From NCBI GenBank assembly GCA_003024785.1, contig PUQB01000043.1, positions 682,001 to 746,000 on the forward strand: a stretch of 64,000 bases of DNA, in the 5' to 3' direction. Source of the DNA: Selaginella tamariscina (Eukaryota > Streptophyta > Lycopodiopsida > Selaginellales > Selaginellaceae). Position numbers and translations under genes: made by a program. Shown here in pieces: positions 1 through 10,476 of the stretch (its first letter is position 1; the number at the start of each line of letters is the position of its first letter). The notes below the pieces were generated by a model. The model saw only the letters and a list, made by a program, of their open reading frames with translations, was not told where the DNA came from and ran no database searches.

Positions 1-9
1 TTGATTTAG

Positions 10-933
10 TTATGCTACAATGGGAAGTGGATACATGTGCCATTTAATAGATCCATACTTGCATGGTCAAATGCTTCAAGAGATCTATGGTGTTCTGCTA
101 AACTTCCTGAGGGGTTCAAGTTTTACAACATTTATGGAACTTCATGTGACACTCCATTTGATGTGTGGTACTCTCTCTCTCTCTCTCTCCACACACACAC
201 ACACATACACACACACTAATGACGAGTGTTTATAAGCTATGGTAGCAAGGAGAATCCCATCATTGAACTGAAAGAGATTCTACACACGGAGGTATTGAGT
301 TGTTTAGAGTATTAATATTATTGAATATTTGTAAACACTATTATTTGCTCGGTATCACATTGCAGGCTGACTTTGTGTGTGTGGACGGCGATGGGACTGT
401 GCCTTCTGAATCTTCAAAGGTATTTGTTGTAGATACATACCTACGTATACACATGTATACGAACACATACACATAGTTTTACATTAATCCTAGTTATACA
501 TATATAAAGAAACTACATTGGTGTGTGTGTTGTGAATATGTTTTTAATAAATTGTTATTACAGGCAGATGGGTTTAATGCAAAAGGAAGATATGGTGTTC
601 CAGGAGACCACAGAGGGTTGTTAAGATCAAAGGAAGTGTTCTTAATTATCAAAGACATACTACAAATTAAGGGAGATAAACCATCTCTTAAAATTTGCTA
701 ATGCTTATGCCAGAGCAAGCTATACACGATGAGCAACACTTCTGCATTCCTGTTACAGATAAACTACATGACCACTTCAATAGTAATTGGGATGCAATAT
801 CTGAAGACAGTCAGGATTACAATAATACAGAGGTAATAATCATAATAACTCTCTCTCTCTCTCTCTCGCACACACACAGACACCTATGCATTATGCATGG
901 ACACGTTCAGGCATAATAATTTATATTTAATAC

Positions 934-976
<43 letters not shown>

Positions 977-1238
977 ATTTATTTATTTATTTATTAATGA
1001 TTATACTTATGAAAGTATTATTATACAGGATGCTGTGGTTGTGATACAAATGGAGAATGCTAGAGCTCAGGCTCGAACGAGCGCAGTACTACACGATTCC
1101 CACGAGGGTTTTGAGGAGTCGCATGTGAGGATTTCGACTGTTGGAGTGGGCGAAGGTGTAAACAATGAACAGGTTATTGCGGTACTTAAACAGGCTATGG
1201 ATTCAGCGGCTGCCAAGTTTAAACAAATGCACCTCTAA
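10..1238 (+). CDS. LCAT4-like lipase (phospholipase A1/LCAT family), 3' end of gene
   Basis: The last exons of a lecithin:cholesterol acyltransferase-like gene whose plant relatives act as phospholipase A1 on membrane lipids. Visible exons: 10-167, 237-291, 366-419, 564-832, 1029-1238; all introns are GT-AG and phases fit. The product shows FYNIYGT, then VDGDGTVP carrying the catalytic Asp, then GVPGDHRG carrying the catalytic His. The nucleophilic Ser lies upstream of the window. The C-terminal tail (WDAISEDSQ, then an Ala/Arg-rich end) resembles LCAT4 tails. Exon 4 changes frame at about 690-699: one base appears to be missing in the A-run before a TAA at 699. Either the protein ends at 701 or this is a consensus error; continuation of the LCAT4-like tail favours the error. 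Introns carry CT/CA and AT microsatellites. Confidence 0.85.
168..236 (+). repeat. (CT)n(CA)n microsatellite in lipase intron
   Basis: A CT run passes into a CA run and fills most of this 69-bp intron. The same CT-then-CA layout recurs in the next intron at about 849-880. Confidence 0.9.
935..1000. repeat. (AT)n and TTTA microsatellite
   Basis: An uninterrupted AT run followed by TTTA repeats in the last intron of the lipase gene. Confidence 0.9.
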
Positions 1239-1725
1239 ACACGTTGTTTAGACGTTAGGTTGTACATATTTATAAGGAATATAAAATTTAAAGAAATTAT
1301 CAAACTGTATTGTATAAATTTTTAATACAAGTAGGTTTTTAATATTGTTTGGTTATATATTATATACTATTTGTTATTAAGTTGAGTAAGTTATTCAATA
1401 AGTGTACTTAAAATCAAGTTATTAGTAGTATATTTAATTTTATATTATTATTATTATTTAAAAGTATTATACACATTTAGCATACGCGTGTACATTTATA
1501 TTATTTCTTGATACTACTTTACAAATGTATATATTTAAGTTTAACAAAACCTTAAACTGAAATATTTAATAATATATTAATTTACTTTTTTATCTTTATG
1601 TTTTAATCAGAATAGCATATATGCACTTTGATATTTAAGAACGAGATACATAAAAAAAATATAAGATATTTTCCATTGATCAACTGCATAAGGTTTTAGA
1701 GATTAGCAAACGAGAAGCAAAATCA
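1239..1725. other. AT-rich spacer between convergent lipase and RPL26 genes
   Basis: No coding signal seen. It should hold the two facing 3' UTRs; several AATAAA-like and ATATAA-like motifs are present but none is decisive. Confidence 0.5.
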
Positions 1726-2405
1726 TCAATCCACTTCCTGAAGAGGAGCAGCAACTTCATCGGAATTGAATTTACCCTTCCCCTTCTCCGCAGCACGGCC
1801 TTTGCCCTTCCTGTCCAAAAGGGCTTTCCTGTCCTTGTCCAGCTTCAACTTGGTTACCATCACCTTCGACGGATGTATCCCCACGTTCACAGTCGCACCT
1901 GCATAATTACAAACATTCAATCATATACACATTATGTAATGGAGCTGATATAGAAAGATCTAATATATAATAGTTTACGTGCATACCATTGACCTTCTCG
2001 CGAGTGACCCGTTCGATGTGGATAACCCATTTCTTGCGGTAAACCTGCACCACTTTGCCATCTCTGCCTTTGAACGAGCCCCGAACAATGTGCACCCGTC
2101 GTCCTTGCGTACAGGAACAGACCGCACCTGCATATTGTTCAAATATTATAAAAGAGATTCTTAGTTGATAAAACCCAAATCCTCACAATTCCACATATAT
2201 AGTATACTTGTGTGTGACGTACATTGTATTTGTTCCTCAGATCGGAGGAGAGTGGGGCGCTCATGAGGATGCGGCGGACGCTCGAAGGCGCAGAAAAATG
2301 CGCCTTGCGAGATTTGCGCCTGGAGCTGCTCACGGCTGCACAAAAAAGAAGCGTCAGAGACAAAAGAGAGAGAGGAGAGTGCGATTTACCTGGATTGAAC
2401 TTCAT
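1726..2405 (-). CDS. RPL26: 60S ribosomal protein L26 (uL24)
   Basis: A large-subunit ribosomal protein with a KOW fold near the peptide exit tunnel. Exons on the minus strand: 2390-2405 (MKFNP), 2223-2335 ([23 protein letters not shown]), 1987-2127 ([10 protein letters not shown], then [27 protein letters not shown]) and 1726-1898 ([22 protein letters not shown]). Splice sites are GT-AG. The exons sum to 443 nt, one short of 148 codons. The shift lies at the GGG run (2096-2098 region) between RKDD and HIVRG. The family needs one more base there, so this is a one-base loss in a highly constrained protein, best read as consensus error. Apart from this the gene looks intact, at the usual length of about 147 aa. 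Confidence 0.93.
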
Positions 2406-2439
2406 CGCTCTCTCTGTCGCCGCCGCCGCCGAAGAACCC

Positions 2440-2480
2440 TAGAAAATCGATTAGGGCTTAAAAGTATAAACCCTAACACT
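2440..2480 (-). promoter_or_regulatory. Telo-box cluster upstream of RPL26
   Basis: AACCCTAG at about 2436-2443, TTAGGGC at about 2451-2457 and AAACCCTAA at 2468-2476 lie 30-70 bp upstream of the RPL26 ATG. Telo-boxes are a known mark of plant ribosomal-protein and translation-related promoters. Confidence 0.75.
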
Positions 2481-2599
2481 AGTCTTTACTTCTCAAATCT
2501 GACGCGGCACGTTTTGAACCGTCAATTATATCAACGGCTGAAATTAAATATATTCATCAAATTATACTGTACATATATATATGCTCGAGTTTAGCTTGT

Positions 2600-2955
2600 T
2601 AATGTCGCTTCTTAGGTTCATTGCTCACTAAACAGTCAAATCGTTATCTTAGCCATACTTCCAATGAAACATGATATATACCCATTAAATTGCATATATA
2701 CATCTAAAAGTCAATATATGCATACAATATATATAATATATAGTAACAGACACCATATCTGTCACCACATGACTCTACATTCATATCCATACGCACATTG
2801 TCTATCATAATAAGAGTTTTAAAGTCAACATTTACTTTGATCACAAAGTCTACATCTACTCCTAGACTTTATCATATATATACAACAAGAGAAACACATT
2901 GACATCAAAAAACAAGAATTTATTTAAAACTTTATTAAATATTTCTCATTTCAAT
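2600..2955. other. AT-rich intergenic promoter region
   Basis: Lies between RPL26 (-) and the thaumatin-like gene (+). No coding signal and no repeat recognised. Confidence 0.4.
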
Positions 2956-2959
2956 CATC

Positions 2960-3553
2960 ATGAGATCCAATAAAACTTCTTTAGTTCTCATTCTCTTTTA
3001 TCATTGCTTCAGAGTATGTATATGTGAATCGAGCACAACAGACGCAATCCTTGGTTCGGATCCAGAACACTTGTCCGTATCCCGTGTGGCCCGTGTGGAT
3101 CTCCTACTCTAAAGATCCGGAAATCTCCGGGGCATCCGGTCGATCACTAGATAGTGGTGGCTCGTTTTACCTGTATGCACCGTGGGGATGGTACGGGAGA
3201 ATATGGGGAAGGACTGGTTGCAACTGGACAACTAATGGCCAGACTAGTAAGTTCACATGCAAAACAGGAGACTGTGGCGATTACAGTTGCGGTTCTCGGC
3301 GGGGGACTTCGGCAACTGTGGCTGAGTTTGTCCCTTTGGGAGATCCCAAGACTGACAGGACTATTACGACGTCTCCATAGTTGATGGTTTCAACTTTCCT
3401 ATCCAGATCTCTCCCTCGAACTCAAAAACTTCCTGTCCAAATGCTTTGTGTGCTTCTAAAGACGGTACTGCTGTAAGTCTGCCAAGTGTAAGAATGTTTC
3501 TTCGTGCCCTTCTGGACCAGATTACACTGTTAAGTTCTGTGCTTGATCTTCTA
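2960..3553 (+). CDS. Small thaumatin-like protein (PR-5 family), frame-disrupted
   Basis: A secreted defence-type thaumatin-like protein. The ATG at 2960 opens a hydrophobic signal peptide (SLVLILFYHC). The mature part reads RIQNTCPYPVWPVW, RIWGRTGCNW, FTCKTGDCGDYSCGS, TVAEF, then DYYDVSIVDGFNFPIQISPS, SCPNALC and a last segment GPDYTVKFCA before TGA (stop ends about 3553). These are family hallmarks in the right order. The central Cys-rich domain is absent, as in the small (about 16-17 kDa) thaumatin-like class. The reading frame changes about three times: after the signal peptide (about 3006-3030), at AGGAC near 3358 and near 3470. Two are best explained by one missing base. Pseudogene or sequence error cannot be separated here. 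Confidence 0.75.
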
Positions 3554-3739
3554 CAGGCATAGACTTTGAAGAAAAATAAATCAAAACTTCTTAATTTATG
3601 TTTAAGCAAGATTAGCCCAAATCTAATTATTGTAAAGCTTTCTCATCAACGCAAGTTCGGATAGTATTGCTTATTATACTTACTACTTACCACATCGCCC
3701 CAACAGCTAGCCTGATTCGCGCCATTCTTGCTGCCCAAA

Positions 3740-3800
3740 TAGAAATTAGGGTTATGCTCAAATAGAAATTAGGGCTCTTAAATTTAGGGTTCTTCATACG
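3740..3800 (+). promoter_or_regulatory. Telo-box-like motifs upstream of first PPR gene
   Basis: AATTAGGGTT, AATTAGGGCT and ATTTAGGGTT occur within about 60 bp, ending just before the presumed ATG at 3814. Confidence 0.55.
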
Positions 3801-3813
3801 TGGTTAAGATGTA

Positions 3814-5610
3814 ATGCGTGCACAGAGGCATGTTTTGAGAAGACTCCGTGAGGCCGGATCGAATGCAAGTACAGGTGAAGCTTTATGGGTTAATTCCTGC
3901 CCAATACGGTTGTTTTTGGAGGGTGGAGTTAGAAACAAGGATTTTAATAGCTACACTACAGTACAAGGAATACAAAAGAGTGCTTCCGAGTTTGTTGCTG
4001 CATTAAAGGAATGCGGAAAGACAAGGAGCTTGGAAAACGGGAGAAAACTGCATTCGGATGCTTAAGGCCGGCTTGCACACAGATAAACGTGTAGCTAGCG
4101 CTCTGATTGGCATGTACAGCAAATGCAGGAGCATTTCTCTTGCCAAGGAGGTGTTTCACAGCGCGGTCCATCGGGATGTCGTTATGTGGACTTCTCTTAT
4201 ACTGGGATACGTGGAGAATGGGGAGAGCTTTGTGGCTATGGAGCTGTTCATGAATATGGACTGTGAACCCAACGGCTTTACATTTGCTGCTGCACTCAAG
4301 GCATGTGCAGGTTTGGCTATCACCAAAGGGTCAGATAAGCAGTCTTGTCTGGAGAAGGGGATGGCCATTCATAGAAGTGTCAAGGAGAGCGGGCTCGGTT
4401 TGATGTAGTTATACAAACCGCCTTGGTAGACATGTATAGCAAGTGCGGAAGCATGGAGCGTGCGTACGGTGTTTTCAAGAAGATGACCCGCCGGAATGTT
4501 ATTACATGGACATGTCTCATTCTGGGATACGTGGAACATGGGGATAACGCTAAGGCTCTGGATTTGTTCACAAGAATGGATTGTCCACCGGACAATGTTA
4601 TATATGTTGCTGCACTCAAGGCGTGTTCAGGTTTGGCTACTGACAAGGAGTCGAATAAGCAGTCGTGTCTAGAGAAAGGAATAGGCATCCACGAGCAAGT
4701 CAAAGAGCATCGATTCGAATCAAACATAACCGTGGTAACTGCTTTGGTGGATATGTACAGCAGATGCGGGAGCATGCAACTTGCTAGAGAGATCTTCGAG
4801 AGGATAGTCCAGAAGAACGTTGTCACCTGGAACTGTCTCATTCTGGGATACGTGGAGAATGGGGAAAGCTCAATAGCGCTGGAGTTGTTCCTGAACATGG
4901 ACTGTGAACCGACACATGTCACATATATTGCTGCACTCAAGGCCTGCGGTTGTTTATCTGATCTACCAGTCGGACAGCAGATTCATGCTAGAATCTCTAA
5001 GCTCGGGTTAGAGCATTCTCAAGACCAATCGGTAGCAAGCACCTTGCTGGATTTCTATGGGAAGTGTGGCAGCGTAACTAGAGCTGAAGAGTTCTTTAAC
5101 AGTATGTACGCTCCCAATATAGTTTGCTGGAACGCCTTGTTAGCAGGGTACAGTTCAGTCGGGGACTCACCTCAGGTGTTTCATTGGGCAACGCAGTTAC
5201 AGGAAGCCGGTCTTGGAATGAACGGTGTCACGTTTCTATGTATTCTTACGGCTTGCAGTCACGCGGGGTTGGTGGATAAGGGGAAAATGTACCTCGAATC
5301 GATGCCAGAATATGGTGTATCCTCCACTGTGGAGCACTATAATTGCATGGTTGACATGCTGGGGAGAGCTAACAGACTGGAGGAGGCATTGTCACTTGCT
5401 AATGACATGCCATTTGGTGCTGACATTGTTACATGGAGGACTCTGCTTAGTGCGTGTAGGAAATGGACCAATGTAAGAGTGGGTAAAGCTGCATTTAATA
5501 AGTTAGTTGGTTTCAACCAAGGAGATGCACTTGCTTATGTAATGATGCGTGAGATATACGAGAAGCTTGGTTTGTGGCAAGACTTAGAACAGATCGATGC
5601 TACAAGATAG
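3814..5610 (+). CDS. PPR protein, PLS class with E domain, no DYW
   Basis: A pentatricopeptide-repeat protein expected to bind organellar RNA. It is intronless and about 600 codons long. Repeats follow a fixed style: MYSKCGSM, then LILGYVENGES, then a LFxxMDCEP segment, then AALKAC. Three frames carry it: 3814-4063, 4058-4408, then 4423-5610. The first change falls in LHSDA/LKAG at about 4060. The second is at GGTTTG near 4398, where one T is missing. The C-terminal part has GYSSVGD, HYNCMVDMLGRANRLEEA, MPFGADIVTW and an E motif ending EIYEKLGLWQDLEQ, with no DYW domain. An editing role would therefore need a DYW partner in trans (inference). The second PPR gene at 10,477 is a close paralogue. 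Confidence 0.85.
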
Positions 5611-6300
5611 ACACACATAGAGCAACTCAAAAACTCTTCTAAGTGTGTGTGTTTATGTAAACACACGCGCACACACACAAGGTAGAGGTTACAACTTTCC
5701 CGTTTACATAAACAGATATGTTGTTCATTGAATTCAGGTACTGAGTCACTGTTGCTAAAACGTTGTAGAAATAGTCCTATAATGTCATATATATAATATA
5801 TGTGCGTGTTGTTACGCCTATTATTGATACTTCGAATATTTAAACGTGGGCATATATTAGCCATCGGATCGGTCACGGAAGATCTAAGACCGTAGATCGC
5901 GGTGCATCGGACGGTAAGAGAAAAAAAAAGCGACGACCGTGGATTCGTTCCATCCGACGGTAGATTTTGATGTACGGACTTTTTTCACGGCAGGAGATTT
6001 TATATGTAAATAAGGGTAATCCCTATACGGACAGGCTAGGGTAGGAACCTAGCCCGAGATCTCTCTTAGTTTCGGGGATTTTGATTCATCGATCCGCCTC
6101 AGGTGTGCGCGGAGATCGAGAATTCTCTGTAGATTTCCTTCTAGGAGCAGCGCGGCGCTGTTCTTCCCTGTTCTAGGCGAGCGGAAATCGGTTGCGTGTT
6201 AAGAATTCTGTCTGCAGGGCAGCGGGGCGTCTACTTCCGTGTTGTGGGCGAGTGATTTTTGCCTGTGCATATTATTAGGTTTGAGGAAGCAGAAAGGAGA
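5611..6300. promoter_or_regulatory. Spacer and 5' leader of the charged-protein gene
   Basis: Begins with a GT/CA-rich inverted run at about 5641-5690 that can fold into a hairpin. GC-rich repeats of the type CATCGGACGG / CATCCGACGG lie at 5908-5960. A TATA-like TTTTATATG is at about 5998. The stretch 6060-6300 looks like transcribed leader. No ORF supported. Confidence 0.4.
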
Positions 6301-6303
6301 GGG

Positions 6304-7589
6304 ATGGTCGGAGGAGCAACGAAGAAAGACAATGGATTGCCGGTAAGCACCACGAACATCTTCGCTGCACTCGAGAGCCGCCGGCGCAAGAAGAAATCGA
6401 CAAAGGTAAGGATAAGGAGCGAAGAGCGAGGTGAAAGAGGAGCAGGCGGCTTCATTCTGGGCCCCTGCTCCTGTGACCGTCAAATCCTGGGCCGATGTCG
6501 AGGAAGATGATGACGATTACTATGAAACCACTGCCCCTTCCACCGACATGGCAGACTCAGGAGCAGCAGACAAAGGAGAGATTGACCTCTTAAGCCATGG
6601 CGAGGTAAGAATACACCAAATTTGCATGCGCGACATATAAAAGCTTTTAGAACACACAAATCTATTTTTAAAATTCGTTGTCCGTGTCCGTATCTATGTA
6701 TTCATTGTATTCATGTAACGTTGCATAAACAAACATACATTATTTATTTACCAGTTTGGAGTTTTATGTTATAAAGGTATATACTTTACTGCATAGGCAA
6801 ACATAGAACATGTACTATGTATTTGTTTTATATAGTTCATATATACAAAATAATTATTTACAGGAGAGCGAGGGTGATGACGACGTGGAAGATGACGGAG
6901 AAGACGAGGAGGCAGAGAACGAAGAGACTGCGGAAGAGGCTGCACCGGAAGCTGTTTCGAGGCTGTCTGCCCCACCGACGCCTGTTGTCCGTGAGCCTGA
7001 CAGGCAGCTCTCCAAGAAGGAAATGAAGAAGAAGGAGCTCGCTGAGCTTGATGCAGTTCTCGCTGAGTTGGGAATTGCTAAAGAGACAAGTAAGCATAAT
7101 CAGTCCTTTCTAGGAAGCACTATATATACATATTATGTATATAATTGTTTGTGATTCTATAAGTTGACTGTGATAGTCGTATGTGAACATACTGTTGCAT
7201 GAGCTTATACCAAGTCACTGTGCAGAACCCTTGGAACCGGTAGGCGAGGAGAAGACGGAGGGAGTGCCAGAGGAGACAAACGGGAGGTAGAGGGCGTCAA
7301 GGAGGAACTCAAGTCGGCTAAGAAAAAGAAACCGAAAAAGGAAGTCATTCAAGGAGCCGAGCACGGAAGCCGAGGCGGAACCGAGCTCGGTTAAGGAGTC
7401 CGGTGAGGAGGTGAACGGACAGGTCCAGGACCCGAAGGAGGTACTAAAGAAGCTTGCATCAATGAAGAAGAAAAAGTCTGCTAAGGAGGGAGACATGGCT
7501 GCAAAGGCAGCCGCTGAGGCTGCAGCGAGAGCACAGAAGCTAGCAGCGGCAAAGAAGGGAGAAACTACAACCAGCAGCCAGCACGATGA
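6304..7589 (+). CDS. Conserved plant Lys/Glu-rich coiled-coil protein
   Basis: A plant-conserved charged protein of unknown function; I recognise the family layout but no symbol. Exons: 6304-6604 (may contain a short unresolved break near 6406-6430), 6864-7089 and 7226-7589, with GT-AG introns. Marks in order: STTNIFAALESRRRKKKS; SFWAPAPVTVKSWADV followed by DDDDYYETTAPS; an acidic stretch; RQLSKKEMKKKELAELDAVL; a lysine-rich stretch; VLKKLASMKKKKSAKE; then an Ala-rich end AAARAQKLAAAKKGE. The family's usual end YNQQP.R-stop appears in a shifted frame at 7565-7589. At least five one-base losses (about 6406, 6428, 7288, 7352, 7565) break the frame, mostly in G or A runs. Splice sites and all conserved blocks survive, so I favour consensus errors over decay. 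Confidence 0.75.
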
Positions 7590-7639
7590 ACACACACGCA
7601 CACACAGGTGTTTATTACCACGGTTTTTGGACTCTTTTT

Positions 7640-7690
7640 TTTTCTCCTTTTTTTTTTTTTTTTTTACACCAGAGATTGGTAAAAAAAAGT
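7640..7690. repeat. Poly-T tract
   Basis: Two T runs (one of 17 T) separated by CTCC just downstream of the charged-protein gene; may be part of its 3' UTR. Confidence 0.8.
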
Positions 7691-8500
7691 GATGTTTTTG
7701 GTTAAACGCAGGCTTCGAAGCTATGGAGTGAAACTCCGTGTTTGGATGATCGGCGGATGTTAGGTGTAAACTTGGGAGTTTTTCTGTCTTCTTAGTGTTT
7801 GTTGCTTCTATAGACAGTGATGTTTCCTATATTTGATCATTATTCTTATCTATTCTGTAATAAAATGCTTAAGTATTTTTTGCAGTAACTTGGTGGCTGG
7901 CACTTGCATCTCCGTTGACAACTTATAAGGATGATAATGGTAAATGTTTTAAGGCCATTATTAACTTAACCTTAGCAAGGGATTACACCAATACGGGTAA
8001 TGCTTTCACACCATCCTAGCAATATATTATTTAATTGTTGCCATTTGGACTATTATTATTATTATATAATAAAATACAAATTATTTTATAATTTGATAAG
8101 AATAAATTGTAAAATAATATATATTATATATGACTATATATAAGTAAACATATATAAATACATGTCTATGTGTAATAAGCTTTATCTACAAAGTTTCCGT
8201 TATTTTTAAATTAACATTTTTATTTAAATAATTATCAAATAATGATAAATTAATATAGTATTAAACGATAGTTTCGAATTTGAAATTCTTTACGTATCGT
8301 AATTAATAAGAAATTATTACTAGGAAAATATTATCAAACGCAAACATATACTTTGATAGATTGTATATACTGCATGTGTGTGTGTGTGTGTGAAGACATA
8401 CCCTAAAACAAGATTGTAAGTATATAGTATATACTATATATACCACATACAGCACACACACACCTTGTATGGCCACCCACCAGTAAACTGTATATGTATG
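7691..8500. other. AT-rich spacer
   Basis: Likely 3' UTR, then AT-rich DNA with a TG microsatellite at about 8374-8392. No gene recognised. Confidence 0.4.
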
Positions 8501-8539
8501 TAGACACACAGACAAATCTCCGTGGCACTTGCAAATGCC

Positions 8540-9010
8540 AGACCTTGTGTTGTGTATAGGCATTTTGTCAAAGAGGAGCGTGTTCCATGATATGTAGTTG
8601 CGCTCGGCATTGAGTGTGAAAATGCCCATTTCGGCATATGCAGTAATAAGTGTGTTCCACGAGACGACGTCCCTGTGGGCATCCGTTTCGCAAATGACAG
8701 TTCACCAACCAAGTGCGAGGCCAGAGATCTCGTAGATTGCTTCGCCTTCATGCAAATGCCCCACTGAAAGCATTGAAGTCATGAAAATGCGTGTTCATGG
8801 GCATTTCTGAAGCACACACCGAGCAAGATGTTCCAAGAGTAGACATTCGGATAGAGAATCCGATCGAAAATAGGTTGTACCCATGTTGCCAAGGATTGCA
8901 TCAGTGCGGCATCCGTTGCATATATCTGTGCGTGGACAAGACGGGATTCCGCTGGCATCTCTCCAGTGTCTCATTGAACCAAATTCGTCCTGCATTTGTC
9001 AGACACGCTG
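8540..9010 (-). pseudogene. Degenerate PPR gene fragment
   Basis: On the minus strand two PPR-like segments are readable in different frames: HRDVVSWNTLITAYAEMG (about 8690-8635) and NYISWNTLLFDKMP (about 8610-8555). Upstream, 8800-9010 gives only weak PPR-like remnants. No start, no continuous frame and many stops. It is not an extension of either intact PPR gene, which are on the plus strand. Confidence 0.5.
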
Positions 9011-9210
9011 CTACATGAGTAGTATCTATGTCTGAATCCTTAAGAAAAAATTACATAATATATAACATATTTTTTATCTTTAATGCAAAATTATCCAGTT
9101 GTAAGGTGAGGGAATAACATTATATTTATTAATTAAAAATTATTAAAAAAAAATAAAAATAAAGGAATTATTTTTATTACAGAAACATCCAATTTAGGGT
9201 GATAATTTGG

Positions 9211-9369
9211 AGAGGGCCGCGCGAACGCGAGCCCTCAGCTTCCACAAATTATGACGTCCACACCTCCACTTGGAAGTTGGTAGGCGGGCCCAGCCGTAGT
9301 GCAATGGGAGAACCTCACCTAGGCTATCCGCCTTCTTTGATCACGGATTAGCCCCGTCCAGGTAAGTAT
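9211..9369 (-). ncRNA. U1: U1 spliceosomal snRNA
   Basis: U1 snRNA base-pairs with 5' splice sites. The minus strand starts ATACTTACCTGGACGGGG (9369 downward), the exact 5'-splice-site recognition end. Stem-loop I holds GATCAAAGAAGG (U1-70K site). Loop II holds CCATTGCACT (U1A site). The Sm site ATAATTTGTGG and the terminal GC stem (CGCGTTCGCGCGGCC) follow in order. The length of about 159 nt fits plant U1. A TATA element is positioned correctly upstream, so the copy could be functional. Confidence 0.95.
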
Positions 9370-9391
9370 GTTACAAAGCCTCAAATCCGCC

Positions 9392-9436
9392 TTATATAGT
9401 CCTCCCTGCCCGCCCGCAGCTCTTGCTTTGTGGTAA
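9392..9436 (-). promoter_or_regulatory. Pol II snRNA promoter (TATA and weak USE)
   Basis: On the minus strand TATATAA starts about 29 nt before the U1 5' end. TTACCACAAAG (9426-9436) matches the plant upstream sequence element RTCCCACATCG at 7 of 11 positions. Its centre is about 36 bp from the TATA, the spacing expected for Pol II snRNA genes. Confidence 0.55.
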
Positions 9437-9604
9437 TTGACCCCGACACGTGGCGCAAGGATTCGAGCGAATAAAGAATATACCGTATGTTTTGTCCTGA
9501 ATGGGCATTCGAAGCGAGAGTTCAAGTGAAATACTTTAGAATATGAAATGATGAGGCCATTTTATTTGGTGAGGAGTATGTCTACAAGAAAGTTATTGGC
9601 TTAA

Positions 9605-9695
9605 GATGAACAGAGTAGCTTGGACCATCTTAACCAGCGCATATGCCCAGAACAGGCAAAAGGCGTTAAAGAACATGTACTTTGATACTCTGATG
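9605..9695 (+). pseudogene. PPR motif fragment
   Basis: A short open stretch reads VAWTILTSAYAQN followed by a helix-like tail, typical of one PPR repeat. No PPR sequence flanks it. Confidence 0.45.
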
Positions 9696-9959
9696 AAGGC
9701 ATGATATATATAATACATCATATATAATCATTTGAATTATTTATTTGAAATATTATAAAATACTTAAATAGTATAATTCAAACATGGTCTATATTCTTTA
9801 TATAAATGTATGTAATATACTTTTATAAGTAAACCCTAATTTAAGTTAAGAGTTATTCATTACATAATAACTTATTATTGAATCAGTTAGTGTATTTATA
9901 TTTTATTCTCTACATTCATTATCATCATTTTATTTATTCTGTAGCAAAAATTCGAGTGT

Positions 9960-10035
9960 CTATACACACCACACACACACACACACGTCTGTGTGTGTGT
10001 GTATAGAGAAGAGAGAGAGAGAGAGAGAGAGAATA
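9960..10035. repeat. CA/GT/GA compound microsatellite
   Basis: A CA run, a GT run and a GA run in direct succession. It precedes a duplicated exon piece that in its source gene also sits beside a GA microsatellite. Confidence 0.9.
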
Positions 10036-10095
10036 GCGTTGAGGCACTTCCAAGAGTGACGACTTTGCTTGCTACTTTGATTCTGTATGTTTTAC
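10034..10095 (+). pseudogene. Duplicated exon fragment of the ATG27-like gene
   Basis: The segment encoding VEALPRVTT and its continuation matches the reverse complement of about 14,380-14,430 in the MRH/ATG27-like gene (VEALPGVTT), including the adjacent GA microsatellite. It is isolated from other exons, so it is a captured fragment. Confidence 0.65.
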
Positions 10096-10309
10096 TCATT
10101 TCTGGGTATGTTACGCAAAGTACATTGAGTTTTGTTAGTATTTATTATTTATTATATTAAATAATAATTAAACGGTAAATAGATAAGATCGATACTTTAC
10201 CAATAATTATTTCCAAGAGTCTTTGATGTTTAAAAATCTAATTTTAATTAATCTATTTTCTTGTTAACTATACTCTAGCATTTAATTAAAATAATGCCAT
10301 TTGGACATT

Positions 10310-10445
10310 GTAAAAGCTCTCACTGATAACGAACATGTTAGAAAGCTTGCGGAAGATATATTAGAGATGATATCTGAAGGGCTTGGTTTAAAGTCAAAAC
10401 ACATTTTTAAAACTCTGTATAACGAGGATGATATGTTAATACCAA
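10310..10445 (+). pseudogene. 2-oxoglutarate dioxygenase-like exon fragment
   Basis: An open stretch encoding VRKLAEDILEMISEGLGLK resembles the N-terminal helix of plant 2OG-Fe(II) oxygenases. The catalytic HxD...H part is absent. It is treated as a relic. Confidence 0.5.
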
Positions 10446-10476
10446 ACCGTATACATAGGTATGTACGTATGTATAG

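Noticed and set aside
2208..2594. 128-codon plus-strand open frame
   Set aside because: Antisense of RPL26 exons 1-2 and promoter; the minus strand has ribosomal protein exons with GT-AG sites.
4380..4940. 186-codon minus-strand open frame
   Set aside because: Antisense shadow of PPR repeats. Similar antisense frames appear over every PPR block (10,407-10,910; 11,922-12,242), and the sense strand carries clear PPR motifs.
7215..7601. 128-codon minus-strand open frame
   Set aside because: Antisense of the Lys/Ala-rich exon of the charged protein; the sense strand has conserved blocks and splice sites.
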